DNA from: Butyrivibrio hungatei
GTDB taxonomy: Bacteria; Bacillota; Clostridia; Lachnospirales; Lachnospiraceae
NCBI RefSeq assembly: GCF_900101605.1
Contig: NZ_FMUR01000019.1
Span: 23,586 to 87,585 of the forward strand
Direction: 5' to 3'
Length of the DNA: 64,000 nucleotides
Shown: positions 8,841-18,205 of the stretch, one piece after another
Layout: every line of letters begins with the position of its first letter
Position numbering within the stretch: the stretch's first letter is position 1
Made by a program: the position numbers and the translations under genes
Notes under the pieces: generated by a model
What the model was told of the DNA's origin: nothing
Seen by the model: only the letters and a program-made list of their open reading frames with translations
The model's database searches: none

Positions 8841-8875
8841 CTCTCCATGGTATAAAATATGCCATGGGGAGTTTT
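8841..8875 (+). terminator. Terminator-like hairpin just before the helicase start
   Basis: CTCTCCATGG and CCATGGGGAG pair over 10 bp (one G-U) around an 11-base loop and are followed by TTTT. It would end the HPr-like transcript. Its 3' arm also contains GGGGAG, the likely ribosome site of the helicase whose ATG is at 8882, so pairing would hide that site. Confidence 0.65.
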
Positions 8876-8881
8876 ACTATT

Positions 8882-11347
8882 ATGGAAAACTATTCGATAG
8901 AAATTTCAGTCCGCAGGCTGGTTGAGTTTGTACTGCGAAGCGGAAGCATAGACAACAGAATACATCAGGTTTCCGCCGATGCGATGCAGGAAGGCAGTCG
9001 GATACATCGCATGATCCAGAAGAGCATGGGACCCGATTATCACGCCGAAGTGCCGCTTAAGTACACATATAACACCGGAAGATACGACCTTATCATAGAA
9101 GGGCGTGCCGACGGAATTCTGGATAAATTCTTTAATGAAGCTTCATATGATGCTCAGGAATCTCTTTTTGAGGGCGGAAAAGATCTGCCTCTTGTCGATG
9201 AGATCAAGGGAACATACAGAGATCTCAAAAAGATGAAAGAGCCGGTTGAAGTTCATCTTGCGCAGGCGAAGTGTTACGCCGCAATCTATCTGGGACAAAA
9301 GAACTGTCCCGGAATCAAAGTAAGAATGAGTTATTGCAACATGGATACTGAAGAAATGAAGTATTTTGATTACAAGTACTCATCCGAAGAAATAACAGCA
9401 TGGTTTGAAAATCTGATAAAAAAATATTTGAAGTGGTCCGACTTTGAGTACGAGTGGGACGGGATCAGAACTGCATCGATAAAGGCTGTGCAGTTTCCTT
9501 TTTCGTACAGGGAAGGACAGAAAGACCTCGCCGCCGGTGTTTACAGGACTATCATTCATGGAAAAAAGCTCTTTCTGGAGGCTCCTACGGGAACCGGCAA
9601 GACAATCACGACTGTTTTTCCTACGGTCAAGGCGATGGGAGAGGGAAAGACATCCAAGATCTTCTATCTTACGGCAAAAACGATAACAAGGACCGTTGCG
9701 GAAGATGCTTACAATACGCTGAGAGAGTCGCAGGATCTTAAGTTTAAGACTGTGACTATAACGGCAAGAGACAAGATCTGCTTTTTGGAAGAAGATAAAA
9801 GAGAGTGCAATCCAGAGGCATGTCCTTATGCAAACGGGCATTATGACAGGATAAATGACGCGATATACGATCTTTTGACAAATGAGGACTCTTTTGACAG
9901 GGAGAAGATAGTAAAGTATGCGCAGAAACATGAGGTATGCCCGTTTGAGATGTCGCTTGACATGAGCCTTTGGGCCGACGGCGTTATCTGTGATTATAAC
10001 TATGTGTTCGACCCTTTTGTTTATCTGAGAAGATTCTTTGCGGACGGAGTTAAGTCCGATTACGTATTTCTGGTCGATGAGACGCACAATCTTCTGGACA
10101 GGGGAAGGGATATGTACAGCGCGGCTCTTCGAAAAGAGAGCTTTTTGGAATTAAAGAGCACGATAAAGGAATTTCATCCAAGAATTGCCGGACACCTTGA
10201 TAAGTGTAACAAAGAACTTTTGGAGCTTAAAAGAAATTGCGACGGATGTACGGTTGTAGACAGCATAGAAAAGTTTGTAAATGCTCTGAACCGCCTGTCG
10301 GGAATAATATCGGAGTATCTGGAGGAGCATACGACAGGCCCTTGCAGAGAGGAACTTTTGTTGTTCTATTTTGATATATCAAGATTTCTTACAATATATG
10401 ACAAAGTCGACGATCATTATGTCATTTACAGCGAATTTGCAGAAGACGGAAGCTTTATATTAAGGCTCTCATGCGTCGATCCGTCTCTAAATCTTGCGGA
10501 ATGCATGGGACGCGGACGCTCATCGATACTTTTTTCTGCAACACTCCTTCCGATTCAGTATTATAAAAAGCTTCTTGGCGGAACCGATGAGGATTTCGAG
10601 ATATATGCAAAATCCGTGTTTGATCCAAGCAGGCTCGGAATCTTTATAGGAAAAGATGTGACAAGCAGGTATTCGAGGCGAAGCAGTGAGCAGTATTACA
10701 ATATAGCTTCATATATCCACAATATTATTAAAGCAAGAGGCGGAAATTATCTTATATTCTTTCCGTCGCACAGTTTTCTTGATGAAGTTTACGATATTTA
10801 TGAAAAAGAGTTTTGGGATGCCGGAACAACGGAGCTTTTGGTGCAAAAAAGCTACATGACCGAAGAAGCAAGGGAGTCTTTCCTTGACAGATTCTCGCAG
10901 GGAAATGACGTGAACCTTAATGAATTTATCCACATGGACATAGAGGTCGAGGAAGACAGGAATATTCTCGGATTCTGTGTTATGGGAGGCATATTCAGTG
11001 AGGGCATTGATCTTAAGAACGACAGCCTGATCGGAGTGATCATAGTCGGCACGGGAATACCGCTTGTATGCAACGAACGCGAGATACTTAGAAATTACTT
11101 TGAAGAAAAAGGCGTTGACGGATTCGATTACGCCTACAGATATCCCGGAATGAACAAAGTTCTTCAGGCAGCGGGAAGAGTTATAAGAACAGAAGAAGAC
11201 AAGGGAGTTGTGGCACTTTTGGATGACAGATTCACGCAAGCCGGATACAGAGCGCTTTTCCCGAGGGAGTGGATAAAAATGAAGCCTGTTTTGACCACGT
11301 CGGTCAAAGATGCTGTTTCTCAGTTTTGGTGCGGATTTAATGATTAA
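8882..11347 (+). CDS. Rad3/DinG-family ATP-dependent DNA helicase with N-terminal nuclease-like region
   Basis: An 821-residue superfamily 2 helicase of the XPD/DinG type. The N-terminal 200 residues resemble a PD-(D/E)XK/Cas4-like nuclease region (GRYDLIIEGRADGI, then VDEIKG). The helicase core has Walker A APTGTGKT (234-241), a Cys-rich stretch with CNPEACPY and later CPFEM that would hold a 4Fe-4S cluster, the DETH box (399-402) and motif VI QAAGRVIR (762-769). This fits repair of forks or R-loops with 5'-3' polarity. The start at 8882 was chosen because GGGGAG precedes it; the frame stays open 44 codons upstream without family similarity. The nuclease assignment is by motif only. Confidence 0.85.
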   Translation: MENYSIEISVRRLVEFVLRSGSIDNRIHQVSADAMQEGSRIHRMIQKSMGPDYHAEVPLKYTYNTGRYDLIIEGRADGILDKFFNEASYDAQESLFEGGKDLPLVDEIKGTYRDLKKMKEPVEVHLAQAKCYAAIYLGQKNCPGIKVRMSYCNMDTEEMKYFDYKYSSEEITAWFENLIKKYLKWSDFEYEWDGIRTASIKAVQFPFSYREGQKDLAAGVYRTIIHGKKLFLEAPTGTGKTITTVFPTVKAMGEGKTSKIFYLTAKTITRTVAEDAYNTLRESQDLKFKTVTITARDKICFLEEDKRECNPEACPYANGHYDRINDAIYDLLTNEDSFDREKIVKYAQKHEVCPFEMSLDMSLWADGVICDYNYVFDPFVYLRRFFADGVKSDYVFLVDETHNLLDRGRDMYSAALRKESFLELKSTIKEFHPRIAGHLDKCNKELLELKRNCDGCTVVDSIEKFVNALNRLSGIISEYLEEHTTGPCREELLLFYFDISRFLTIYDKVDDHYVIYSEFAEDGSFILRLSCVDPSLNLAECMGRGRSSILFSATLLPIQYYKKLLGGTDEDFEIYAKSVFDPSRLGIFIGKDVTSRYSRRSSEQYYNIASYIHNIIKARGGNYLIFFPSHSFLDEVYDIYEKEFWDAGTTELLVQKSYMTEEARESFLDRFSQGNDVNLNEFIHMDIEVEEDRNILGFCVMGGIFSEGIDLKNDSLIGVIIVGTGIPLVCNEREILRNYFEEKGVDGFDYAYRYPGMNKVLQAAGRVIRTEEDKGVVALLDDRFTQAGYRALFPREWIKMKPVLTTSVKDAVSQFWCGFND

Positions 11348-11798
11348 AACAGGATGATATTGACGGCATAGTTGATAAAAGTGAAATACTGAGGTTACAT
11401 AAAATTGAAAAGTTGCAATTTATGTAAACCTGACATTATAAAGAATTGTATCTATATTATACACAATTGTATATAATGGCCGAAAAATCATACAAAAGTC
11501 ATATGCAAATGACGTTAATGTCATGTGGATAACTTTGTGGAAATGGGGGATTATTCAGAAACAGATTTGCGGGAAAGCGCAAGACGACTGGTATTAAATA
11601 CTGTGACAAATTTGAGCGGAATAAAGTGTAAAAGTAATCTTATGACCGAGCAGGTCAAAAGTTATATGTAAACCACATTTTTTACCTGTCACGTGTGTCA
11701 GGATAGTTCATTTATCTTGCAAGAGTGAAAAGTATGATATAAAATTGAAAATAATCAGAATAGCGTATTTTTGCTTTTTTTAAACAGGTTACAAATTC
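11348..11798. other. Long intergenic leader between helicase and diguanylate cyclase
   Basis: About 450 bases without a credible gene. At 11393-11430 a 15-bp stem with a mismatch (GGTTACATAAAATTG / CAATTTATGTAAACC) may terminate the helicase transcript, although no T-run follows. AATTGTA is repeated directly at 11444 and 11465 next to TATAAT at 11472. A quasi-palindrome CCTGTCACGTGTGTCAGG lies near 11685-11703. No known riboswitch class was recognised. Confidence 0.5.
11717..11745 (+). promoter_or_regulatory. Candidate sigma-A promoter of the diguanylate cyclase gene
   Basis: TTGCAA, 17 bases, TAAAAT, about 55 bases before the start codon. This is the nearest well-spaced box pair. Confidence 0.45.
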
Positions 11799-13436
11799 AT
11801 GAATATTCAAAACTATGATAACGAAGTTCAAATTATAAACCGTGAGTTGATGACTGCCAGAACGAATATGTCCAACGACCTTGTGGGGGTATGTGACAGA
11901 CTGCTTGAGAAAGCGGAAGAGGTTGGCGACATCAATCTTATAGGTTATGCATATTATTATCTTGCGGATGCTTACTACAAATTAAGTACGGAGTATCGCA
12001 AGTTTAATGAGAATCTCCTTAAAGCGATCGAGTATCTTCAGATGTGCGGTGACAAAGAGCATATCATAAGATGTTACAATCTTTTTGGTATCGATGCGCT
12101 TAATCACGGAAATATAGAACTGGCATTGGATTTCTTTTTAAATGGAATAAGAGATTGCGATGAATATGATAAAAATTCAGCTGTCGGATTTGTAGAGTGC
12201 AACATTGGTCTTATCTATTATGATGTAGGCGAGATCGAGACAGCGCTTTCATATATCCAGTCGGGATATAAACATATTCGAAAGAATAAGGAAGACAGTC
12301 TTTACTATTTGAATGTTCTTTTGTGCTATTGTAACGAAGCGGAATGTTACATTCTTCTGGACAAACCTGAGTCTGTCAAGAAGTGTCTTCTTGCAATAAA
12401 GAGGCTTGAATCGGATCCGAGGGTGAAGAGTGATTATTTCCAGGATATTCTTGTACTTGATGTGCGTATGAGAGGAAATTATGTTCTCGGAAACATGGAA
12501 GAGTACCAAAAATACGCTGAGCTTCTTCTAAAAACAATACAGACTGAAAATTTCTTTTCCGTAGATAACATCGACGATATTTACAGAGCCTGCAGATTCC
12601 TTATGAAGATAGGAAGAGTCGATGAAGTTGAAGATATAGTAAAAAATGTTGAAGCTACAATAAGCAGTATCAGTATTGCTTATTTAAGAAAGCAGTATGC
12701 GAAGATAAAGTGCGAACTGTATTCTCTTAAGAATGATGATGAGCAGAAATATAAGGCGTATGAGGAGTTTTATACGTATTCAATGGCTCAGGAGAAAGAG
12801 GGTATCGCAAATTACAGGTTCTTTACGGATATCAGAGAGAAGCTGAGTGAAATGGAACGTGAGAATATCGCTCTTTTGAAAAAGGCTGAAACGGATTCGC
12901 TTACGGGGCTCGGAAACAGGTACGGCCTTAATGAGTATGCCGACAAGGCTTTTGATAACGCATATGCTAATCAGAAGTCGCTTGCGGTTGAAATTCTCGA
13001 TGTTGATAATTTCAAGCAGTACAATGATACTTTCGGCCATCAGGCGGGAGATACCTGTCTTAAGACAATAGCTGAGATAATAGTTGAAAAATGCGGCGGT
13101 AATAACAAGATACGCGCCTTCAGATACGGCGGCGATGAGTTTGTTATCGTCTATGAAGATATGACTGATGAAGAGGTTATGTGGTATGCCTCAAATATCA
13201 GATTGGGGATAAAGGAGCGTAATCTGTTGGCTCCTTCACAAGAGTACGGTAAGCTTGTTACGATATCACAGGGAATATGCAACTCTGTTCCCATATCGAC
13301 AAACAAATTATGGGATTACATGTATGCCGCCGACAATGCTCTTTATGAGGTAAAAGAGCATAGGAAGGGCGAGATTGTTATGCTTCACAAGGTGCTTATT
13401 TCTCAGGAATCACTTGATGAAGCAAAATACAGTTAA
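11799..13436 (+). CDS. TPR-domain diguanylate cyclase (GGDEF)
   Basis: A 545-residue cytoplasmic protein. Residues about 20-340 are helical and look like degenerate TPR repeats (LIGYAYYYLADAYYKL, IRCYNLFGIDALNHGNIELAL, VGFVECNIGLIYYDVGEIETAL). A GGDEF domain follows from about 365, beginning DSLTGLGNRYGL. The active-site loop is RYGGDEFV (444-448), so it should convert two GTP to c-di-GMP. The product-inhibition RxxD motif expected five residues before GGDEF is absent, so feedback inhibition at that site is unlikely. No membrane segment is visible; the TPR part presumably binds a partner or peptide. Only a weak CAGGTT ribosome site precedes the ATG. It ends 31 bases before the histidine kinase gene. 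Confidence 0.9.
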   Translation: MNIQNYDNEVQIINRELMTARTNMSNDLVGVCDRLLEKAEEVGDINLIGYAYYYLADAYYKLSTEYRKFNENLLKAIEYLQMCGDKEHIIRCYNLFGIDALNHGNIELALDFFLNGIRDCDEYDKNSAVGFVECNIGLIYYDVGEIETALSYIQSGYKHIRKNKEDSLYYLNVLLCYCNEAECYILLDKPESVKKCLLAIKRLESDPRVKSDYFQDILVLDVRMRGNYVLGNMEEYQKYAELLLKTIQTENFFSVDNIDDIYRACRFLMKIGRVDEVEDIVKNVEATISSISIAYLRKQYAKIKCELYSLKNDDEQKYKAYEEFYTYSMAQEKEGIANYRFFTDIREKLSEMERENIALLKKAETDSLTGLGNRYGLNEYADKAFDNAYANQKSLAVEILDVDNFKQYNDTFGHQAGDTCLKTIAEIIVEKCGGNNKIRAFRYGGDEFVIVYEDMTDEEVMWYASNIRLGIKERNLLAPSQEYGKLVTISQGICNSVPISTNKLWDYMYAADNALYEVKEHRKGEIVMLHKVLISQESLDEAKYS

Positions 13437-13467
13437 TTATATCCTTATTGGGGAATAAGGACGGGTT

Positions 13468-15267
13468 ATGAAAAAAATCAAATGGACAATGCGTCGGGCA
13501 ATTCTTGGTATGGTCATCGGATGCACGCTTTTTGCCGTAATAGCACAGACTGTTGCGTTTGAAGTGACATCCAGACAGCAGATCAGGAAAGAAAGTCTGT
13601 TGAGTAACGATGAGACGCTTCAGCGTATCGAGAATGAACTCAATTCGTATATTCACGGACTTATTGTCAAGATGCAGACCATCTATACAGAAACTGAACT
13701 GATTGCCGCTATGAGAAGGGACGATTCGACGCAGGGCGAAATATTAAATTATTATTGGAGCGCCTGGCGTCTTTCTGAAGCGCGCTTTGATTCGGCAGAT
13801 CAGCTTTTTGCAATGTATATTTACAACAATGACAATAAGCTGATCAGTTCATGGAGAAAGCAGCCTGTTGCCTATCCTTTCGATCTTTACGACGGCGATC
13901 GGTACGTCAATGAATCACATCTTAGAAGATATCTGGAATCGGATAATTATGCTGTAATGATCTCGGGTTATCACAACGAAGCCGCAAACAGCGATATTTT
14001 ACGTTTTTGTCTGAAACTCCATACATATGATGATAATAGATCTCAGTACGGATATATTGTCTGTGATTTTAATGCGCAGAATATATCGGACCTTATGAGT
14101 AAATATATATCATCGAGAGATGTGTACGTGTGGCTTCAGCCAAGAGGGGATATTTCAATCGCACAGGTTGGAAATATCACGAAGGAAGAGAGCAAGATCT
14201 TTTCCGACTTAACACAGACAATTGCAACCTCATCTGGTGAATTCCCGGAATTTGAAAATGAATATGGATCTTTCTATCTGAACAGCATAGCTATGAGAAA
14301 GTATAACCTTCATATAGTCATGCTGACGCCGCAGTCTCTGCTTCTTGAAACGCAGAGCGCGTTGGCACGGACTCTTTTGCTGATAGCCGGAATAATCATT
14401 TTGCTGATGCTTTTACTCGGAACACTTATTTCGGGCTTTATCTATAGGCCGGTGGAAGCGCTAAGCAGTACGATGATAAGGATAAAGAACGGAGATACCG
14501 AGCTTAGGGTTAAGACGGACGGATGGAGCGATGAACTTAAGGTAATGGGCGAAGAGTTCAACGAGATGCTCGACAGGATACAAAAGATGGTTGAGGAAGA
14601 ATATGAGGCAAAGGTGCTGATGGAGCGAACGCAGTACAAAGTTTTGCAGGCACAGATAAATCCTCACTTTCTTTACAATACGCTTGATACGATGAGCGGA
14701 ATAGCCGCGTCACAGGATTGTATGCTTGTTAGCGGATTGTGTCAGTCTCTTTCGGCTATTTTCAGGTACAGTCTGGATATTTCCGATACTCAGGCGACAC
14801 TTCAGCAGGAAATGGCTCATGTTCGCAATTATCTGTATGTTATGGATGTGCGAAACGGCAACTCCGTAAAATACACTTATCATATTGATACGGATACGCT
14901 GCAGGACAGCATTCCGAGAATAACGCTTCAGCCGATAGTTGAGAATGCGCTTCAGCACGGGCTTCGCATGACCAGGAGAAAAGACAAAGAGCTCATAATT
15001 ACGGCAAAGCATGATGACGGAAAATTATTTGTTACAATAGAGGATAACGGCGCCGGAATGGATGCGGATGCGATGAATGAGCAGCTTGAAAAGGCTGATT
15101 TAAAGCAGATTGAGATGGGGCGTTCCATTGGTATAATGAATGTAAATGCCCGCATCAAAAATGTATATGGGAACAATTACGGGATTCGCTATGAAAGCGA
15201 TCACGAAACGGGGACTAAGGCAATTATCATATTGCCGACGGTAAAAATGGTTACAGGTATTGATTGA
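13468..15267 (+). CDS. YesM-type sensor histidine kinase
   Basis: A 599-residue membrane kinase. An N-terminal membrane segment (about 12-30) and a second at about 300-325 enclose an extracytoplasmic sensor region typical of Cache-type domains. A HAMP linker (about 325-380) leads to the His_kinase domain with the phospho-acceptor His400 in QINPHFLYNTLD. The HATPase domain has N-box VENALQHG and IEDNGAGM. YesM-type kinases usually pair with AraC-type response regulators that control oligosaccharide uptake, and exactly such a regulator follows 50 bases downstream. The signal is unknown but may be the sugar handled by the ABC importer nearby. Confidence 0.93.
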   Translation: MKKIKWTMRRAILGMVIGCTLFAVIAQTVAFEVTSRQQIRKESLLSNDETLQRIENELNSYIHGLIVKMQTIYTETELIAAMRRDDSTQGEILNYYWSAWRLSEARFDSADQLFAMYIYNNDNKLISSWRKQPVAYPFDLYDGDRYVNESHLRRYLESDNYAVMISGYHNEAANSDILRFCLKLHTYDDNRSQYGYIVCDFNAQNISDLMSKYISSRDVYVWLQPRGDISIAQVGNITKEESKIFSDLTQTIATSSGEFPEFENEYGSFYLNSIAMRKYNLHIVMLTPQSLLLETQSALARTLLLIAGIIILLMLLLGTLISGFIYRPVEALSSTMIRIKNGDTELRVKTDGWSDELKVMGEEFNEMLDRIQKMVEEEYEAKVLMERTQYKVLQAQINPHFLYNTLDTMSGIAASQDCMLVSGLCQSLSAIFRYSLDISDTQATLQQEMAHVRNYLYVMDVRNGNSVKYTYHIDTDTLQDSIPRITLQPIVENALQHGLRMTRRKDKELIITAKHDDGKLFVTIEDNGAGMDADAMNEQLEKADLKQIEMGRSIGIMNVNARIKNVYGNNYGIRYESDHETGTKAIIILPTVKMVTGID

Positions 15268-15316
15268 CGCCGTGATAAAGCTATGGTGTTTAAGATGTAT
15301 TTAGGAGGAACAGAGG

Positions 15317-16906
15317 GTGAAGGCAAAATATAGGGTATTGGCGGCGGATGACGAGCTTTGGAGCCGTGAGAATATAAGGCGTATGTTGCCGTGGGAGGAT
15401 TATTCGATAGAATTTCTTGAGCCTGCTTGTGATGGGGAAGAAGTGCTTGAGAGAATCCCCAAAGAAAAGCCGGATATTTTGATCACGGATATCAATATGC
15501 CGTTTTTGAGCGGACTTGAGCTACTTGACAGGATAAAAGAGGAATATCCCGATATTATCACACTGGCTGTAAGCGGATATGATGATTTCCAAAAGGTAAA
15601 AGGCGTTTTCATGTCGGGAGGTATCGACTATCTGTTAAAACCCGTCAGCAGGGAACAGCTTGTCGATTCGCTCAGCAAAGCGCTCAAGACGCTCGAGGAA
15701 AGAGAGACAGAGAAAGCGGTAAAAGAGGACAGTCGCCTTAGGGAGACATATGTTTCATCTTTTCTTGAGGATGATGAATTTTCATCTCTTTTAAACGGCA
15801 AACTTTTCAGACCGGGAAAAGAATTTCATGTGCCGAGCACAAAGGTCTTTTCCGAGATGTCTACCATACTTGTGAAGTTCCATGATGTTGAGATCTTAAA
15901 GCAGAGCTATGAAAAAGATGTGCTTCGAATGTCATATGACTTGAAGGAAAAGCTTCGCAAGATTGTCGGAAATGAAAGAACCATTGTTTTCAACTACACA
16001 GATAAGGTAAATGAGTTTGTGATAGAACTAAATGCGACTCCGACGAGGCTTCATTTTATCGCGGACCGCATTCTTGAAGCTTTTCCCGTTGAAAAGCAGG
16101 GGCCTATCACCATAGTGCTGCACGACAAGGCAACTTCACTTGACGATATCGCCGCTGTCTACAGAGAAATGATCGCAAATCTTGTCACCAGGCCTTTTGG
16201 ACGAGATCACAGTACGGTTGTGTGCACGGGCAGCAGGAAGGCACTGGCTTTTAATGACAGATATACGAGTCGTATCGAATCACTTCTTAACGATAGTTTG
16301 GGAAAAGGAGATATCGGTCGCGCGAAGACGATACTCATGGAAACGGCAGGGCTTGAAAAGTGCGACGAGCAGAAGTGGAGTCTTTTTGAAGTGACGCAGT
16401 TTACGACGGGCGCACTCAATACGATCGCGGATTCGGATAAGAACAGCGACGAACGTGCCTATGAGGAAGTTCAGGATGCGATAAACTACGGGCTTCGTTC
16501 TCTTAATAAAGAGATAATAACAGACAACATGGAGCTTGCTCTTTCCATAGCGCAGGGCGAATCAGCGAATGAGAACAACTCCATAAGCAGTCAGGTTGAG
16601 AATATCAGGGATTATATCGAGACGCATTATATGGAACACCTGTCACTGTCGGGGCTTGCTGAGCAATTCTTTGTTGAACCGACCTATCTTTCACGTAAGT
16701 TTTCGCAGAAATATAACGAGACCATAACGACCTATATTACAAGATGTCGTATGGACAGGGCAAAAAAGCTTATGGAGGATGAAAAGAACAAGCTCGAAGC
16801 GATTTCTTTTGAAGTCGGATACGATGACTATAACTATTTCAGCCGCGTATTCAGAAGGCTTGAGGGCATAAGTCCGAGTGAATACAGGAAGAAAAACGTA
16901 AAATAA
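15317..16906 (+). CDS. AraC-family two-component response regulator
   Basis: A 529-residue regulator starting at a GTG with AGGAGG eight bases upstream. The receiver domain (1-125) has the acidic pair D11-D12, phospho-acceptor Asp58 in ILITDINMP and the conserved Lys in LLKPV. A long middle region (130-415) of unknown fold separates it from a C-terminal AraC helix-turn-helix pair (about 425-527) with LSGLAEQFFVEPTYLSRKF and VGYDDYNYFSRVFRRLEGIS. It is the cognate partner of the preceding kinase and the best candidate to control the downstream ABC importer. Confidence 0.94.
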   Translation: MKAKYRVLAADDELWSRENIRRMLPWEDYSIEFLEPACDGEEVLERIPKEKPDILITDINMPFLSGLELLDRIKEEYPDIITLAVSGYDDFQKVKGVFMSGGIDYLLKPVSREQLVDSLSKALKTLEERETEKAVKEDSRLRETYVSSFLEDDEFSSLLNGKLFRPGKEFHVPSTKVFSEMSTILVKFHDVEILKQSYEKDVLRMSYDLKEKLRKIVGNERTIVFNYTDKVNEFVIELNATPTRLHFIADRILEAFPVEKQGPITIVLHDKATSLDDIAAVYREMIANLVTRPFGRDHSTVVCTGSRKALAFNDRYTSRIESLLNDSLGKGDIGRAKTILMETAGLEKCDEQKWSLFEVTQFTTGALNTIADSDKNSDERAYEEVQDAINYGLRSLNKEIITDNMELALSIAQGESANENNSISSQVENIRDYIETHYMEHLSLSGLAEQFFVEPTYLSRKFSQKYNETITTYITRCRMDRAKKLMEDEKNKLEAISFEVGYDDYNYFSRVFRRLEGISPSEYRKKNVK

Positions 16907-16927
16907 AAAGTGCGGAGGTGGGGGAGT

Positions 16928-17536
16928 ATGGAAAGAAGCAAAGAAAACAACTTTGGAACAAGGCAGATTGCGACAACGGCAGTTCTTTTGGCAATCTGTA
17001 TCGTGAGTCAGGTGTTTAAGAATCTTAGCATTTTTATTACAGGACCGATCGTAAACACTTGTATAGTACTTGCGGTACTTATGGTCAACTTACCGTGTGG
17101 GATTATTTTGAGCATAATCACTCCGGTAACTGCGTATATGATCGCAATGAGTCCCGTTATGATGGCGGTTCCCGCAATAATTATTTTCATAATGCTTGGA
17201 AATATCGTGCTTGCCGTGACTGTGGAATTTCTTTTCAAAAAGTCATTCATGGGTTCCGGAAACAATGTGTTTAGGATATCAAACATGGCAAGGGCAATTT
17301 TGTGTTCGCTGGCAAAAGGCGTATTTATGGGAGTTACGATATCCATGTGGCTGCTTCCCACATTTATTCCGCAGAACAGCCCTTTGAGAAATAAAATGCC
17401 TGTGTTTCAGAAGACATTTTCGGTAGTACAATTTTTGACGGCTTGCATCGGATTTGCATATGTATTTTTTGTCTATACAGTGCTAAAACGAGCAGTGAAG
17501 CGGGATTTATCACTTTTTCAAAAAAGTGATAGTTAG
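16928..17536 (+). CDS. ECF transporter S-component-like membrane protein
   Basis: A 202-residue hydrophobic protein with about five or six membrane segments. The layout resembles S-components: a short charged N-terminus, an alanine-rich first helix (TTAVLLAICIVSQVF) and a late FSVVQFLTACIG helix before a basic tail. The substrate cannot be told. GGAGG nine bases before the ATG at 16928 fixes the start; an upstream in-frame codon at 16910 would sit before the ribosome site. It follows the response regulator by 21 bases and is followed by a strong terminator, so it closes this operon. It may be another integral membrane family. Confidence 0.6.
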   Translation: MERSKENNFGTRQIATTAVLLAICIVSQVFKNLSIFITGPIVNTCIVLAVLMVNLPCGIILSIITPVTAYMIAMSPVMMAVPAIIIFIMLGNIVLAVTVEFLFKKSFMGSGNNVFRISNMARAILCSLAKGVFMGVTISMWLLPTFIPQNSPLRNKMPVFQKTFSVVQFLTACIGFAYVFFVYTVLKRAVKRDLSLFQKSDS

Positions 17537-17581
17537 ATTTTCTAAATTGTGCTAATTATGAAAAAACTTAATTGATAAAAT

Positions 17582-17630
17582 AGCTTTGTAAACAAGAAAT
17601 ATTATTTCATTTCTGTTTGCAAAGCTTTTT
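17582..17630 (+). terminator. Intrinsic terminator after the kinase/regulator operon
   Basis: An AGCTTTG...CAAAGCT stem, extended by AAAC/GTTT and GAAAT/ATTTC with small mismatches, is followed by TTTT. Confidence 0.8.
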
Positions 17631-17678
17631 CATTTGATATAGAAGAAGCAAATAACTTCTTTCGGGAGGGGATAATCG

Positions 17679-18128
17679 GTGTTTAAATTTAAAAAAGCTA
17701 TAGTAGCGGCGGCAGCAGGCATGAGCATGATGATTGCACTTACTGGCTGCGGCGCGGAGAAAAAAACACAGATAAATACAACCGACGGAATCACAAATAT
17801 TCTTGATTATGTGACTGTTGACTTTAGCGGCAGGAACGGTGAAGGAACCGCGTTTGTGAATGTTGACTATGACGGAATGGAAACAGAGATGGTCGGAGGA
17901 AAAGAGAAGATTGAAGAGCTCGATGAACTCGGAGATCTTACAGAACTCACAAAGTATATAAATGCTGTTTCATCCATTTCGGTTAGCATAGACAAGAATA
18001 AAGAACTTTCAAACGGGGATGAAGTGGTTGTATCGGTTACATACGACGAAACAGCAGCTCAGTCGGCAGGTGTTGTTTTCGGAGAAGAGAAGGACAGGAG
18101 CTTTAAAGTTGAAGGGCTCAAGAAGTAA
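17679..18128 (+). CDS. Small lipoprotein of unknown function
   Basis: A 149-residue protein starting at GTG, eight bases after GGGAGGG. Residues 1-24 form a lipoprotein signal ending in ALTGC. The mature part has two beta-rich units, one with VTVDFSGRNGEGTAFVNVDY and one with SVSIDKNKELSNGDEVVVSV. This resembles the repeated Ig-like or DUF4352-like extracellular modules common in Lachnospiraceae, but no named family could be assigned. Position between the two-component system and the ABC importer suggests an envelope role linked to sugar uptake, which is inference from location only. Confidence 0.75.
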   Translation: MFKFKKAIVAAAAGMSMMIALTGCGAEKKTQINTTDGITNILDYVTVDFSGRNGEGTAFVNVDYDGMETEMVGGKEKIEELDELGDLTELTKYINAVSSISVSIDKNKELSNGDEVVVSVTYDETAAQSAGVVFGEEKDRSFKVEGLKK

Positions 18129-18140
18129 TCAGGTTCCAAG

Positions 18141-18165
18141 TCGGATCCGTTGAGGTGCGGACCGA
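18141..18165 (+). other. Hairpin ahead of the ABC importer genes
   Basis: TCGGATCCG and CGGACCGA form an 8-bp stem with one bulged A, followed by a T-rich stretch. It could be a weak terminator of the lipoprotein gene or an attenuator for the substrate-binding protein gene. Confidence 0.4.
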
Positions 18166-18205
18166 TTATTATATTTCTTTCTTATTTTCAAAAGGAGGTA
18201 GATCT

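Noticed and set aside
9380..10087. Long - strand open frame inside the helicase gene
   Set aside because: Antisense shadow of a well-supported gene, without a ribosome site or family features.
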